A DNA stretch of 64,000 nucleotides from Corythucha ciliata (taxonomy: Eukaryota > Arthropoda > Insecta > Hemiptera > Tingidae): contig CM075941.1 in the NCBI GenBank assembly GCA_038030265.1, positions 930,001 through 994,000 of the forward strand, given 5' to 3'. The translations under genes were made by a program, and so were the position numbers. The number at the start of each line of letters is the position of its first letter. Positions within the stretch are counted from its first letter, which is position 1. The notes below the pieces were generated by a model. It saw only the letters and a program-made list of their open reading frames with translations. It was not told the origin of the DNA and did no database searches. Below, piece after piece: positions 10,801 through 23,324 of the stretch.

Positions 10801-13615
10801 ACCGCTGACCGAAGTCGTGATGGACGATTTGGTTATGAATTCCATGAGCTGGGGCAACTATTTACCCGATTTTTCAGGTTTGGTTGCAATTTTTGAAAAA
10901 CTCGCGCTGATTCTGGATCGAGAGCAGGCTAGAGCTCCCGGAACTTCGGTCGAAATTTTTCTGAACTGTTGTTTAGTGTGGTTTAGGAGTGGGGAAGCGA
11001 AAAAATGCAGATTTTGGCACGAAAAAATTACACAATGCACATTTCTCTATGTTAGACTCATTAAGCTATCCCCTCGCCTATATTATATCAACAGCGGAAT
11101 TTTTAAAAATGGCGGATCATAGGCATGCGAATTGGTGAAACGCCCGATAACCTCCACTTTTTTCGACGTCAAAAAATTCACAAAAATCGTACGAGTCCGA
11201 AATGGTGCCACACTTTCATGTTCAGTCATTTCCGACCAGTCCGGTCAGGTCAGCTTTGGTCAAGTCTGGTCACGAAACCATCATTTGCACTATTTCTCAA
11301 GTCTCGTGAACCCTTGAGGTCAATTTACCACGTTTCGAGTCTGTTCCATTCAAAGTGACCGCTTCGGTCAACCCCGGTCACGGCTGATCAATTGGCGGTA
11401 ATTCTTGAGTGGAATCTGACTGGTGGGCCCCTTCAATACATACATCAAGAAGAACGGCTCGAATCGGACCAGCGACTGTTGAGCAACATTAATTTGTTTG
11501 AGCTTGACCACTCCGATCTTCAAACGGTCGTTGACCGCTGACCGAACTCTTGATGGACGATTTGGTTATGAATTTCATGAGCTGGGGCAACTATTTACCA
11601 GATTTTCCAGGTTTGGTTGCAATTTTGGAAAAACTCGCACTGATTCTGGATCAGAAGCAGGCTAGAGCTCCCGGAACTTCGGTCGATTTTTTTCTGAACA
11701 GTGGTTTAGGAGTGGGGGACCGAAAAACTGCAGATTTTGGCTCGAAAAAATTACACAATGCAGACCTCTATACGTTAGACTCATTAAGTTACCTCCTCGC
11801 CTACATTTTATCAACGGCCGAATTTTTAAAAATGGCGGATCATAGGGAAATGTGGGGTATAAACGCCTGATAACCTTCATTTTTTTTGACGTCAAAAAAT
11901 TCACAAAAATCGTACGTGTCCGAAATGGTGCCACACTTTTATGTTCAGTCATTTCCGACCGGTCAGGTCAGGTCAGGATCGGTCAAGTCTGGTCACAAAA
12001 CCTTAATTTTCACTAATTATCGAGTCTTGTGATCGCCGGAGATCGGATTGCAAGCTTTCGTGACCGTACCGTCCGAAGTGAACGCTTCGGTCAACCCCGG
12101 TCACGGCTGGTCAATTGGCCGTAATTTTTGAGTGGAATCTGCCTGGTGGGCCCCTTCAATACAGACATCAAGAAGAACGGCTCGAATCAGACCAGCGACT
12201 GTTGAGCAACATTAATTTGTTTGAGCTTGACCACTCCGATCTTCAAACGGTCGTTTGACCGCTGACCGAACTCTTGATGGACGATTTGGTTATGAATTTC
12301 ATGAGCTGGGGCAACTATTTACCAGATTTTCCAGGTTTGGTTGCAATTTTGGAAAAACTCGCACTGATTCTGGATCAAGAGCAGGCTAGAGCTCCCGGAA
12401 CTTCGGTCGATTTTTTTCTGAACTGTGGTTTAGGAGTGGGGGACCGAAAAACTGCAGATTTTGGCTCGAAAAAATTACACAATGCAGACCTCTATACGTT
12501 AGACTCATTAAGTTACCTCCTCGCCGACATTTTATCAACGGCCGAATTTTTAAAAATGGCGGATCATAGGCAAATGAGGGGTATAAACGCCTGATAACCT
12601 TCATTTTTTTTGACGTCAAAAAATTCACAAAAATCGTACGTGTCCGAAATGGTGCCACACTTTTATGTTCAGTCATTTCCGACCGGTCAGGTCAGGTCAG
12701 GATCGGTCAAGTCTGGTCACAAAACCTTAATTTTCACTAATTATCGAGTCTTGTGATCGCCGGAGATCGGATTGCAAGCTTTCGTGACCGTACCGTCCGA
12801 AGTGAACGCTTCGGTCAACCCCGGTCACGGCTGGTCAATTGGCCGTAATTCTTGAGTGGAATCTGCCTGGTGGGCCCCCTCAATACAGACATCAAGAAGA
12901 ACGGCTCGAATCGGACCAGCGACTGTTGAGCAACATTAATTTGTTTGAGCTTGACCACTCCGATCTTCAAACGGTCGTTTGACCGCTGACCGAACTCTTG
13001 ATGGACGATTTGGTTATGAATTTCATGAGCTGGGGCGACTATTTACCAGATTTTCCAGGTTTGGTTGCAATTTTGGAAAAACTCGCACTGATTCTGGATC
13101 AAGAGCAGGCTAGAGCTCCCGGAACTTCGGTTGAATTTTTTCTGAACTGTGGTTTAAGAGTGGGGGACCGAAAAAATGCAGCTTTTGGCTCGAAAAAATT
13201 ACACAATGCAGATCTCTATACGTTAGACTCATTAAGTTACCTCCTCGCCTACATTTTATCAACGGCCGAATTTTAAAAAATGGCGGATCATAGGCATGTG
13301 AGGGGTTAACGCGCCCGATGACCTTCTTTTTTTTTTAACGTCATAAAATCTATAAAAATCGTAAGTGTTCAAAATGGTGTCGCACTTCATGATTTATCAG
13401 CATTGGTTCAGTCTGGTCTGGTCAGGACCGGTTGTATTCCAGATTTTAGTGATTCCTAGAAGTTGGCTGTACACCTCTTGTGACTGTGCAATTCGAGGTA
13501 GGTGTTTGAGTCCATTTCGGTCACGTCCGGTCAAAATGGATGTGGTTTGTAACTGTTTGGTCATTTGACCGGTGACCGAGCCCTCGATGCTCCTCCAGTT
13601 GAGAATTCCATGAAA
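4865..13615 (+). repeat. Satellite array, twelve ~734-bp units
   Basis: Counting from the shared ATGGACGATTTGG, units begin at 4948, 5682, 6416, 7150, 7884, 8618, 9352, 10086, 10820, 11553, 12277 and 13001. Spacing is exactly 734 bp for eight steps, then 733, 724 and 724. Middle units are nearly identical; the first unit and units 10-12 are more diverged, and unit 12 decays after about 13280. This matches homogenisation of the core by unequal exchange. Each unit holds a cluster of GGTCA/CCGGTCA motifs and chance open frames of 101, 77 and 61 codons. Variants between units are mostly amino-acid changing, which argues against selection on those frames. Confidence 0.95.
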
Positions 13616-15480
13616 ATTTGAAATTTGGGATGTACATAATGCTTATCTTTCGGAAATGTATTCATTATATAGTACACGATAGCACATTATGTATCGAGGA
13701 TGTATTGGAGAGTTTATTTTCCAAGAGACAAGTTTAGCAGCTCGAATTTAGGAGCTCCAATAAGCAGATATTTCTGGAAAACATTTGGTAACCGTGCTTC
13801 ATTTGCCTAGGGAATAACGAATCTTACTCCCTGGGGAGTGATTTACAATGATTACAGCATGATTTGAAGGGGGTGAGGACCAGTTTACTTACAGGTTGTA
13901 CATAAAAAGTATTTCCGACCATGATAAGACGTGGTGGTCTCACAATTTAGTTTGCAATATTGATAATATCCAAGAATGAACATCCAAGAACATGGAAATG
14001 GATTGGGCCAGCAGAAATTTTCCAACCTCACAATTTTGACGTCTTTTTTTGCCATGCCGTATTCGAACGCAGTGGTGTAGAAATGTTTTCAGTGCGCTGG
14101 GAAATTTAAATTCAGGCATTCGTACTAGTTTGTCCGGTGAATCTAAGGTCAGTGGGGTTTTTATGCGTGAAGCTGGGGATGAGCAGATCAAAAATGAGCT
14201 CAGTTGATATTTTAAATGGCAATAAGCTGTCTTGTCAATATTTTCATTCGAGTGGGAGGAGCTATGGAAAAGAAGAAAAATCGGTCCCTTCGGTTTCTTT
14301 GTTTTCATAATTTTTCAATTTTTTGTATTTTTTATAATTAAAAAGTCCGTTGGAGCAACAAATTGTGCAACCTTCTTTCCTTTCCAAAAAAATTGAGAGG
14401 TACTTGTCAATGAAACAGGGGGAAAAGTGAGGGAAATTACAGCTTACGCAGGAGGGAAATAAGGGAAATTTAGGATTCGGCAGAGGGAAATTTAACATTG
14501 CGGAATAGTAGCACTAGATACTTTTTATATTAATGTCTGTGAATCAGTGCCGATAAGTGAAGAATTAAAGAAGAAAGAAGAAAAGAGCAATTTAGGTCAT
14601 GAGCCGACAGCCCTCGGAAATATTTATTAATTATTAAAAGTCAATAACTGATCTAATCGCAGTGTGGCATTCACCAATTTAATCTTTCAAGCAAGAGCAA
14701 CATAATTATACAAATTATCTAATGAGATGAAAATAATGAAATGCACTAAAAATCAAAGCAAGTTGAATGCTGGGTGTACGTGTAGTCAGATTGTAACGAT
14801 GGTGCGGTTCGGGGGGTTTATAAGAAACAAATAGGCGCGAAAGAGGAAGAAAAATACCGCCAGAATATTATAAGATGGAATTATTAGTAAGGCGCGAAAG
14901 GGAACAAAAAAAAAAGACCGCCAGAATACCGCCAGAATAGCAAGGTCATTCCACCGACTTGTCATGTCATCCCACCCTTCTTTATCAATCTGCAATATTA
15001 TTAACGGAATACTCTAATTTATTTGAATGGGATTACCCAATAACTCTCGATTCTTTATACTTTTCATCGAGCATGTTGGAAATTTCGAATCATGAATAAT
15101 CTGAAGTGATATAGATCGCAGCTCCCTCCACTACACAATTAAAATGTTATTGACTCTTATTTGAATAAATTCGGAGGGTTTTGGAAGTTGAAATCAATTT
15201 CAAATCAATCAATGAAATCAAAAAGACGTTGGAAATCAATTCAACGAAACGTCGCGAGAAACACCCCTCTGGACAGAAAAAGACGGTCGTTAAAAAATAT
15301 AAAATAAAATTCCCCTGGATCCCCAAAATTCGATTTTCGAGAGCTCACAAATATAAAGAAATGAAACACTTAATTAAACTTCACAAGCACCACGGAACAA
15401 TATTTAATGTTTTCACTAATTATATAATCCCGCGGACAATCAAATTAAAAGGATAATTTGAAAATTAAGAGATAAAGAGA
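13616..15480. other. No gene seen between satellite and motif cluster
   Basis: AT-rich sequence with several open frames (for example 13940-14308 minus, 122 codons, and 15181-15456 plus, 91 codons, lysine-rich) that show no recognisable domain. If 831-15636 is one element, this is its right interior, and no transposase is visible in it. Confidence 0.35.
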
Positions 15481-15501
15481 AGATAAAGAGCTTTCGGAGG
15501 T

Positions 15502-15655
15502 CGGAGGTCCTAATGATGTGAGTCGTTCACTATTTCTTGGCTTCCTTTTCACCGTTCGATTGGTAAGCCTGCCGGAGGCTTTAATGCTAGAAGCATATCG
15601 GAAAAATATCGACGGAGGCTCTAATGATCTGAAAGGTATATATATATATATATAT
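15502..15655. repeat. Inverted motif cluster and (TA)n tract (right)
   Basis: CGGAGGTCCTAATGA (15502), CGGAGGCTTTAATG (15573) and CGGAGGCTCTAATGA (15613) are the reverse complement of the ATTAGAGCCTCCG motif at 845-1090. They are followed by a (TA)n tract at 15637-15655. The mirror-image order suggests two ends of one element or two inverted copies of a shorter one. Confidence 0.6.
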
Positions 15656-15865
15656 GCCGGTTTTCGAGCTTTTCAAATCTGGCAACCCTATCAGCAGGAA
15701 GCTACTATAGTAACTGCACTAGTAGCGCAATGTGAACTCTCAGTATCGGCTACTATTCAGTAGCAGCTACCGAGCTACTAAAAGGTAAGGCACTATAAAA
15801 CACGAGTACTGCAACACGCAAATCGGCGCCATCCTTGGTCCCTCATAAATGATTATAATTATCAC

Positions 15866-16013
15866 CTGGGGCCCTAGTTAGAGTTGTCGGGAAAAAACCA
15901 AGGGAAAAAACCCCGCAAGCGGTATCCAAGGACGCTACATCAGAAATAATACTATCTCGCTATAGCAACCATCTCACGTGAGTTTTTCCCGACAACTCTA
16001 ACTACGCCCCCTG
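15866..16013. mobile_element. ~148-bp MITE with TTAGAGTTGTCGGG inverted ends
   Basis: The left arm TAGTTAGAGTTGTCGGGAAA (15875-15894) is matched exactly by the reverse complement of 15985-16004, and the outer bases differ only slightly (GGGGCCC versus GGGGGCG). The interior is about 85 bp of unrelated sequence. The CAGGGGGC-like right terminus is hAT-like, but no clean 8-bp target duplication was found. Confidence 0.7.
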
Positions 16014-16059
16014 ATCTCATTGACAACTAGGATATTTATATTTATTTCGACCGCGTTCA

Positions 16060-16523
16060 TCAGCTGCGATTGAAATTTCCATTGTTACGAGCCAAAAGAA
16101 TATTTTTTAATTTTGAGAGGTGATTTGTCATGTCATCGTCCGAGTCGTATTTGTACGTGAAAAATTGCATACATAAATTGAACGTTTCGTCTTCAGTAAC
16201 TCCGTCATAAAGTCTATGGAGTTCATTCCATACATCACTCGAATTGTCGAAACGCATCACTTTAGTGAGTGTCTCTTCAGTCATATTAGTTGTTAAAACT
16301 AGAAGAGCTTTCGTATGGGCGTTTTGGTAGAGGTTTAACTTAATTTCGTAGTCTCTTACCTCATTTTCGCTAGAACTTGCGTTAGGCTTCGTGGGCTTCA
16401 AAAGTGTACCTTTGACCACATCTTCGCCTCCGGGAATGCTCTCAAAAGAATCAAAACCTTGTACTTCAAGGTAGCCCAATCGCTCTTGCCTTCCAGTAGT
16501 CCGATACTGACTTTAAGGTCCAT
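16060..16523 (-). pseudogene. Copia-type gag fragment (UBN2 family), frameshifted
   Basis: The frame from 16479 contains the pattern of the copia gag polypeptide: LLVLTTNMTEETLTKVM, SSDVWNELHRLYD and MTNHLSKLKNIL. The likely start is the ATG at 16523, in another frame, reading MDLKVSIGLLEGKSDWAT; the two frames must join near 16450, so there is a frameshift. Translation stops at 16060 after about 150 codons, well short of the zinc knuckle, so the protein is truncated. No protease, integrase or RT follows. It is not obviously part of the copia fragment at 28.5-30.8 kb, which lies on the other strand. Confidence 0.75.
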
Positions 16524-16567
16524 CTCGAAAGTCTCCGACAATGTTCCAATTTTCACGCGGGAAACGC

Positions 16568-16584
16568 TGAACCCATAACCTATT
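16568..16584 (-). other. Possible copia-type primer binding site
   Basis: On the minus strand TAGGTTATGGGTTCAG lies about 45 bp upstream of the gag ATG. It resembles the GGTTATGGGCCCAG-type site, complementary to an internal segment of initiator tRNA-Met, used by copia elements. If so, the 5' LTR would lie just above 16590. I see no second LTR copy to confirm its limits. Confidence 0.35.
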
Positions 16585-16589
16585 AAGTT

Positions 16590-17321
16590 TTAGAGTGAAA
16601 AATAAAGTATTAAAGTATTAAATGTCTTTAAGTCTGATTATTAAGTTGTCTGGCTGAATTTGGTCTGTGCGATTATATAGTATACTAATTTCTAGTGAAT
16701 TATCCTTCGTAATTATCAAATATCACGCGCATTATAGCATATCGTTCAAGTATTATAAATTTTTATGAGTTTCGTGAATGTTATTAATATTAAGTAATTA
16801 AAGATTATTTGAGTACAAACATTCAAGTTTTATTAATGGCCGACTAGTTTCGGAGTAGACTGCACTCCATTTTCGAGGCCGAAACAAATCTCTTTGACAA
16901 ACGTCTCACGCAAAATTCCCAAAAATCCCGGCGACGGATGTACAAGGAAACTTGTTTCTGTACGTTCAAGTATTGTTCAGTTCTGATTTTTTCCTATTTT
17001 GTTTAGTTTTTTGTTGTTGTGTTGAGTGTGAGACTCAGCCTAATACCACAAGTTCGTTTAAACTTATTTTAGGCCAGCTTGAAATCCTTTTTGGTGTACC
17101 TAATGTTCAATTTTCGAAGCTAAAATAAGTAAATATAATGTTAATCGAGATAATCGAATTCTAGATTGATCTCAGCTTAGAAAAAGGCCTATATAAAACG
17201 CGATTTGAAATACTCAAGAACTGCGTGAGCTGCCCAATACAACCACCCCCATCCCCACAAATGCAAATGCGCGACTAAAAAATCGTCCGATTTTTTCACG
17301 TATGGTACTCGGTGTACTTTG
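16590..17321. other. AT-rich stretch, possible remnant LTR; no gene
   Basis: No coding features are seen. Its lower part would contain the 5' LTR if the primer site at 16568-16584 is real, but without a matching 3' LTR this is unproven. Confidence 0.3.
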
Positions 17322-17329
17322 TACACACC

Positions 17330-20300
17330 CAGGGGTGGGCAAGATACTTGAGTATTTAAAATACTTTGTATTTTAAATACAAAATACGTATTTTGTAATT
17401 GTATTTAAATACTTTTGGAAAAGTATTTGTATTTCTGTATTTAAAATACATTTTTGAAAGTATTTTGGGCTTTGTATTTGAAATAAATTTTCAAAAGTAT
17501 TTTGTATTTCACACTCAACGAAAATACAAATACAAATACAAATACTTTTAATTTCAACGTTCTTTAGTTTCCACTTCTTCGCCACCATTCACCAGTATAA
17601 CCTAACTTAGTGACACCATATTTGGCACAAAAATCCGGTGTAATAACAGCCTTCGATTGACGTTTTCATTTTTCGAAAAAGTGAAGAGGGAAGGGTAGTC
17701 ATGGTGGGAGGTGGAAGTTCCGAATTTCTTGTTAGCACAACTGCCACAAAAATGATGCTAGCGGATGGAAACTTGGCACAAGAATGGATCATACAGAGCC
17801 CTATCCTACAAGTACACAAAGCTGTACAAGTAAACAAAACTCGTGGCAATTATTGCGAAAACCAACGCTAATTCGAGTTTAAACTGGACCAAAATGGCAA
17901 ATTTACAACTCAAATTGCGAAAAATCGCCTATTAGTAAAAAAAAGAGAATAGATAATGTGCTAATTCACTGCAAAATTATCAGAAAACGCTATTTCACAG
18001 CTGAAATGAAAAAAAATCAATAATTCGCGGCTGAAATTGAGAAAACGAAAATCTGTTTAGCTTCTGAAAGAATCGAGGCTCAAACTGAGAAACAGCGCTA
18101 ATCTGTAGAAAAAATTGCTCACGCGGGCTGAAACCTAAAAAAACTACGCGGCTAGAATTGACAAAAAAAATAATTAGCGGGACAACTTTAAGAAAAACAC
18201 TAATTTTCAACTCAAACTGAGAAAAAAGTGCTAATTGGCTGCTAAAAAATGGCTAAACTGAAGCTGAAAATGAGGAAAACGCCAAATCGTGGCTAAAATG
18301 GAGGAAAATCGCCAAACAAACGAAAGAATCCCTACTGCACTGCTAAAATTGATTAAAAGCGCTAACCCGTGGCCAAAATTGGTTAAAATTGTAGCGTGCC
18401 AACAGCTAACAAACCTCAATTTTTATTTTTAAAAATAACAAATATTATGTTAAAAAAACAACATAAGTCAGTTTGATCGCGAGTTCGTACTTTCCCAATT
18501 TTTCATTGTCATTATAAAAAAGATCTCTAAATTTTTCGTTGGCCGTTATTTTGTATACCGAAGATAGCGCGACCCACAAAGTCACTAAACCTTGAAAAAT
18601 TGACAAAACGCAAATGCGTAGCTTCTGTTCGAGGCTAAAACTAAACAATAAACGCTAATCCATAGCAAAAATTGAAGGAAAAACGCCAACGTGGGACTGA
18701 AGTGTAAAAAAAACAACAAAAAAACAGCTAATATTGAAAAATTCACTATAATTAGCCTGTCATAAATAAATAAAAACTCTCGTTTTCAGCTCAAATTGGG
18801 AAAAAGTGTTATTCCCGGCTAAAATTTGAGGAAATCACGAATTCTTGGCTGAAAAATTAAGGTCATTCGCGAATTCACAGATTATAGAAAAGTTCAAAGC
18901 AGCTATAGTTGAAAAAAATGCGAATTTACGGCTAAACTTGAGGAAAATAATCGCGGATAAAGTGTGTTGGAATTTCTAATTCCCCCTTCTGACAACAACT
19001 TTGTGGCTAAAATTGAGGTAAACGGCAAATTCGTGGTTATAAGTAAAAGAAAAAACACTGATTTACGGCTAGAACTGAGATGTAGCCCTACTCTACACAT
19101 AATTAAAATTGAAAAAAATTACTAATGCGGTGCCAAAATGTAAAAGAACCCGCCAATTTGCGGCTAATACAGAGAAAATCAGTAATTATTCTGGCTAGAA
19201 TAAAGTGAAAAGTTAATTTTCAGCCTAAATTGAAACAAAAAGTGCTGATTCATTGTCAAAAATGGAAGAATTGCCGATTTGCAGTAAAAATGTGGGAAAA
19301 CGCCAATTCGTGGCTAAAATAAACAAAATTCGCTAATACACGGGCTAGAAATAGCTACTGCACTGCTAAAATAACGAAAAAGCGCTAATTTACGGCTAAA
19401 ATTGAGACAAATTTAAATTTGCGTCCAAAATTGGAAATACGTTAATTCCCGGCTTCCTCGGGAGACTTTGAGGCAAAAATTGAGAAAAAGCGCTAATTTC
19501 GCTAAATCGCTATTCCGCAGTGTATGGTTACGGTGAAAAAAAAACGCTAATTTGTGGTAAACATTTCGAGAATTTTACGGCTAATATTGAGTTATTTTCA
19601 GCTCATACTGAGTAAACCGCTAGAAAAAATCGCTAATTTGCAGCTAAAATTGTGGAAAACGCCAACTCGAGGAAAGTTAAAGAAACATGGCTGATTCACA
19701 GGATACCAAATCTACTTTGCTGCTAAAGTTGGGGAAAAGCGCATATTTATGTCTTTATGCCTTTATGTCTTGGGGGGGGGGGGGATTACCCCGCTAATCA
19801 GTTGCTAACTTGCGGCGAAAAGCGCTAATTTGCTATTAAAGTTGACAAATAGCACTCATTCGTTGCTAAAATGGAGAAATTCGCAGTTTAAACTTGGCAT
19901 AAGCGCTGTTTAGCGGATAGACTGTGGAAATAGCGGTAATTTGCCTACAATATATGGAAAAGGCCATGGCTAAAATTAGGAAAAGGCCTTAGAGGTTACC
20001 AATAGAGGTTTTATGCATAGTTGGAGACTTTTAGGGCCCTCTTGAAGATTTCCGCCCCGGGCCCCGATATCGGTCCACCAGTGACCTCACCTCCTTTTCA
20101 GCTCACGATCCACCAGTGCTCGCCGGTTCGGTACTAAATACTTCGAAGTTACTTCGCGCTGCTACATTTTGTCAACTTGTCTATTGAAGGACCTGATATT
20201 TTTGAATTATTTATTTTTCGTGTTTTTTGCACTATCTGCCATCGAAATCGAATTTTTGAAAAGTGTTTTAAATTGTATTTGTATTTTATTCAAAATACAA

Positions 20301-20401
20301 TTCAAAAAGTATTTGTATTTCAGTATTTAAAATACATTTTTGAAAGTATTTTGGGCTTTTTATATTTAAAATACATTTTCAAAGTATTTTGCCCACCCCT
20401 G
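17330..20401. mobile_element. 3.07-kb non-autonomous hAT-type element with 8-bp TSD
   Basis: The left end CAGGGGTGGGCAA (17330) and right end TTGCCCACCCCTG (20401) are perfect inverted repeats of hAT type. The 8-bp TACACACC at 17322-17329 and 20402-20409 is a perfect target duplication, as expected for hAT. There is no transposase inside. About 85 bp near the left end (17421-17505, containing GTATTTAAAATACATTTTTG) recur in direct orientation near the right end (20306-20391). The element therefore looks like two copies of a short MITE flanking 2.8 kb of foreign repeat, moved together. The centre is the ~30-bp degenerate repeat. Confidence 0.9.
17870..19990 (+). repeat. Main block of the ~30-bp CGCTAATTCGCGGCTAAAATTGAG repeat
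   Basis: About 2.1 kb of drifting copies of a unit close to AACGCTAATTCGCGGCTAAA plus ATTGAGGAA, spaced roughly 30-40 bp, all in the same orientation. There is a G-run at about 19771. It forms the cargo of the hAT-type element at 17330-20401. The open frames within it are short and compositionally biased. Confidence 0.8.
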
Positions 20402-20409
20402 TACACACC

Positions 20410-21313
20410 CATAGACATAATGCACTAAAAATTCGAAATAAGAGTACCTAGTTGGTTTTCGATAGTTGAAGACATAAATGAGAGATGCGTGACTCATAAG
20501 GAAGGATATTTTCGTTCAGAAGAACCGCAGTTTTTCAAGAGGGTGCTGCCAGAGATGCTTAAACCCCTTTTTGACTGTTTTCAGAGCGCCCTCTGCATCC
20601 ACTACATGAGACGAGCAAATCCACAAAAACACAACAGGAGGGTCCAATTTCGTCACTTTTGTGATGTGGAATTGACGTTGGGTGTAATCCTTTTACGATA
20701 AATCAATGTTGAGGAGACACGAGACAAGACAGTATTTTATGACAAATAGACGACTACTTTCAGCGTGTACAATGAGCGTCACGTACCGCAGCTTAAGCTG
20801 GGGCTTAAAGACGCTGGCGATTATGTAAAAAAAAAAAAAAGAGAGCGCACGGACAAAAACGGGGTAGTATAGTGAAGAAGGGACCCAAGTTGCTCTTTTC
20901 TTGCAAAAAGCCTCTTGAGGTTCAATAGGGGTGTCTTTTAAAACGTCGAAGAAAAGCAAAGCTGAAAACTACTTGAGTTTAGTTTGACTGTATCGAATGG
21001 GGAAGAAAACTCTCTCTGCCACCCCCCCCCCCACCATTATCCCCTACAAAACATCCTATCGGATATTCGAGAGAGCTTCCCCCTTAGGGCCTTCTCGTTG
21101 TTAGGAATGGTGATGTTGGTAAAGGGTGGGAGGGGGGTCGTTGTATCGAGAGGGTTCGTTTACCTGTATACCTGATTGCACACAAACACTGCGTCTTTTC
21201 GCATTTATCACTCCCCCTCACCACCTCCCATCCATCCAACCGTGTCATAGTTCTATGCGCAACAATAGGTCGATTCTTCACGACAAGAGCTTCCACTATT
21301 ACAAGAAAGGATG

Positions 21314-21350
<37 letters not shown>

Positions 21351-23320
21351 AAGAGTAAGAACTGACAAATTAACGCCGGCGTTTAGAGGGCTACGACTAC
21401 AATGGTTTGAAAAACAGAACGCAATTCTTATTCAACTTCCAATTTTATGCCCCAAAGGCTTTAAATTGCAATGAATTATGGGTTCACAAATTATTTATTT
21501 CTCTTTGAACAACCCTTTCTCACCCCCGGCCATAGCTCTCGACATACATAAAGTTATCCCGGGGAAGAGAAATCGTTATAAAGTTTCAGAAGCAGCCCGT
21601 TGAGGAATCTTACTACCGCACAAATTAGGTCTTCGTGTCACCTTTCTCGCCAGCTCTGAATAATATAATATGCTCAGAATAATGAAATCCAGTTGAAGGT
21701 CATGAAAGGGTGGACGAGGGGGGGGGGGTGGAGAGGTGTGAGTCACCGCGATACGGGGAATATGCACGGGCAGGGAGGAAAATTGTTTGCTTTGTTATTA
21801 AATTCAATTCGAAGCCAGACATGTCGCTCAGAGCGACTTTATGATTCTCTAGGGGGAATTAGACAGTTGGTGATATGAAGATACTCGCTTGGTTTTGAAG
21901 AGAGAAAAAAACTTTCTTAGGCCCTTGAACCTATCCCTAGTGGTTGAAATCCAGTGAAATTTGGCGAGAACGCCTAAAACATTCCTGAAGGGATCCAAGC
22001 CGAAGTTGGGCTGTCTTGTCATGAGCATTACGAGGGACAATGAACTCCTGTTCGGAGAGTTATGGAATGAGTTTCAAACTTTTGATTTAATTTGCTTAAA
22101 ATCAACGACAAATTTATATAAAAGAATACAAAAAGATACTAATTGGAAACTCTAAAATTACTAGCATTCACCTTTTTCCCCTTTGTCACACGCACAGAGC
22201 AAATATCTCACTGTAACGGATGCAATGACTCGGCATTCTTGTCGAGTTAATAAAGTGATGGATAGAAAGGGTTAAGGGTTAACAAAAATGGCTAATCCGC
22301 GTACCCCTTAGTCACAGTGAAAGCACTCTTTTTAACTCGTGATTAATAGTTTTCGTATGACACACAAAACAAGTTCCCATAATAAGTCATTTACAGGCTC
22401 ATTGGAATAAAGAAACGTGGGGAATATTAAAAAAAAAAAAGTCGAAAAAGACGCTATTTATGAAAAAAAAAATCGCATGAAAAACTTGTTTGAAACACGT
22501 GGAAACGATAAAATGAGACACACGCAAGTCATTTCTCTTTATGAGCGGAAAATTCGGCCCAAAGCAACATCATCTACGAGCGTGTCACGTTCCTTCGATA
22601 AGACTTTTTCCTACTTCATTCGCCACTTTTCCACGATGAGATGAATTGGACAGGTTTATCGAGGAAAAAAAAAAAAAAAAGTTCCAACGGCACCCGGCGC
22701 GCGCGTATATCGAAATAAGGAAAGAAATTACCTCGGCATTAGCCACGGAGGTATCTTTGTCCGTGATACATCGGCAAACTAAAGAAACAGCTTCGGTCTC
22801 CCATGGGAGAGTGCGGCAGGGAGAGGGAGGGGTGTTTTGTTTGTATGCGGTTGAACCACAATTTGTCAAAAGTGTCCTCTTGAAACCCTTGAATTGAAAA
22901 GATATATAAATGGGCTTAAACTGGTGCGACATACCACCTGGATATAAGGGTGAATAAATGGATAGACGAGAGAAAAAGCGATGGTGAGGGAGGAGGGAGA
23001 GGTGACCTCGTGGGCTGTGGACTTTTCCCCCCATTTTTCTAGTGAAAGGAAAGTGAAAATCATGAAATGTAAAAATGGAAACAATATAAAAATTGTCAGA
23101 CGTCCATCGCCATTGCGCTCACTACGCCTCTGTATATCAGGTCACCTCTTATAATCTAGTACATGAGCACGCTGAGCCCTTGTTCTAGAATTGTCACATT
23201 ACTCACTATAATTATGGTTCCACCTGCCAACAAAGAGGCGATGCCCCCCTGCCCCCTCATCACCACCACCATTGAAATCAGTGAGGGCGAAAATTTAGCT
23301 TTTCGCTGGTTTCAGCCGAT
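20410..23320. other. 2.9 kb without recognised gene
   Basis: Frames of 60-150 codons occur on both strands, but none shows a domain I recognise. Low-complexity landmarks are an A14 run at about 20828, C runs near 21020, a 32-A run at 21314-21345, a G run near 21718 and an A16 run near 22665. The long A run could be the tail of an unrecognised retroposon on the plus strand. The stretch changes to LINE-derived sequence near 23325. Confidence 0.4.
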
Positions 23321-23324
23321 TTCA

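Noticed and set aside
4948..13276. Repeated open frames of 101, 77, 61 and 92-106 codons across the 734-bp units as a gene family
   Set aside because: Units are nearly identical DNA, so shared frames are automatic. Differences between units are mostly amino-acid changing and the diverged units break or alter the frames. There is no domain or signal peptide.
4948..13590. CRISPR-like or CDS array interpretation of the GGTCA clusters
   Set aside because: The spacing is that of a eukaryotic satellite; no short direct repeats with unique spacers exist and the sequence is eukaryotic.
13940..14308. 122-codon minus-strand frame as a host gene
   Set aside because: No domain, no splice context, compositionally biased (K/S/L-rich) in AT-rich DNA; chance is the simplest explanation.
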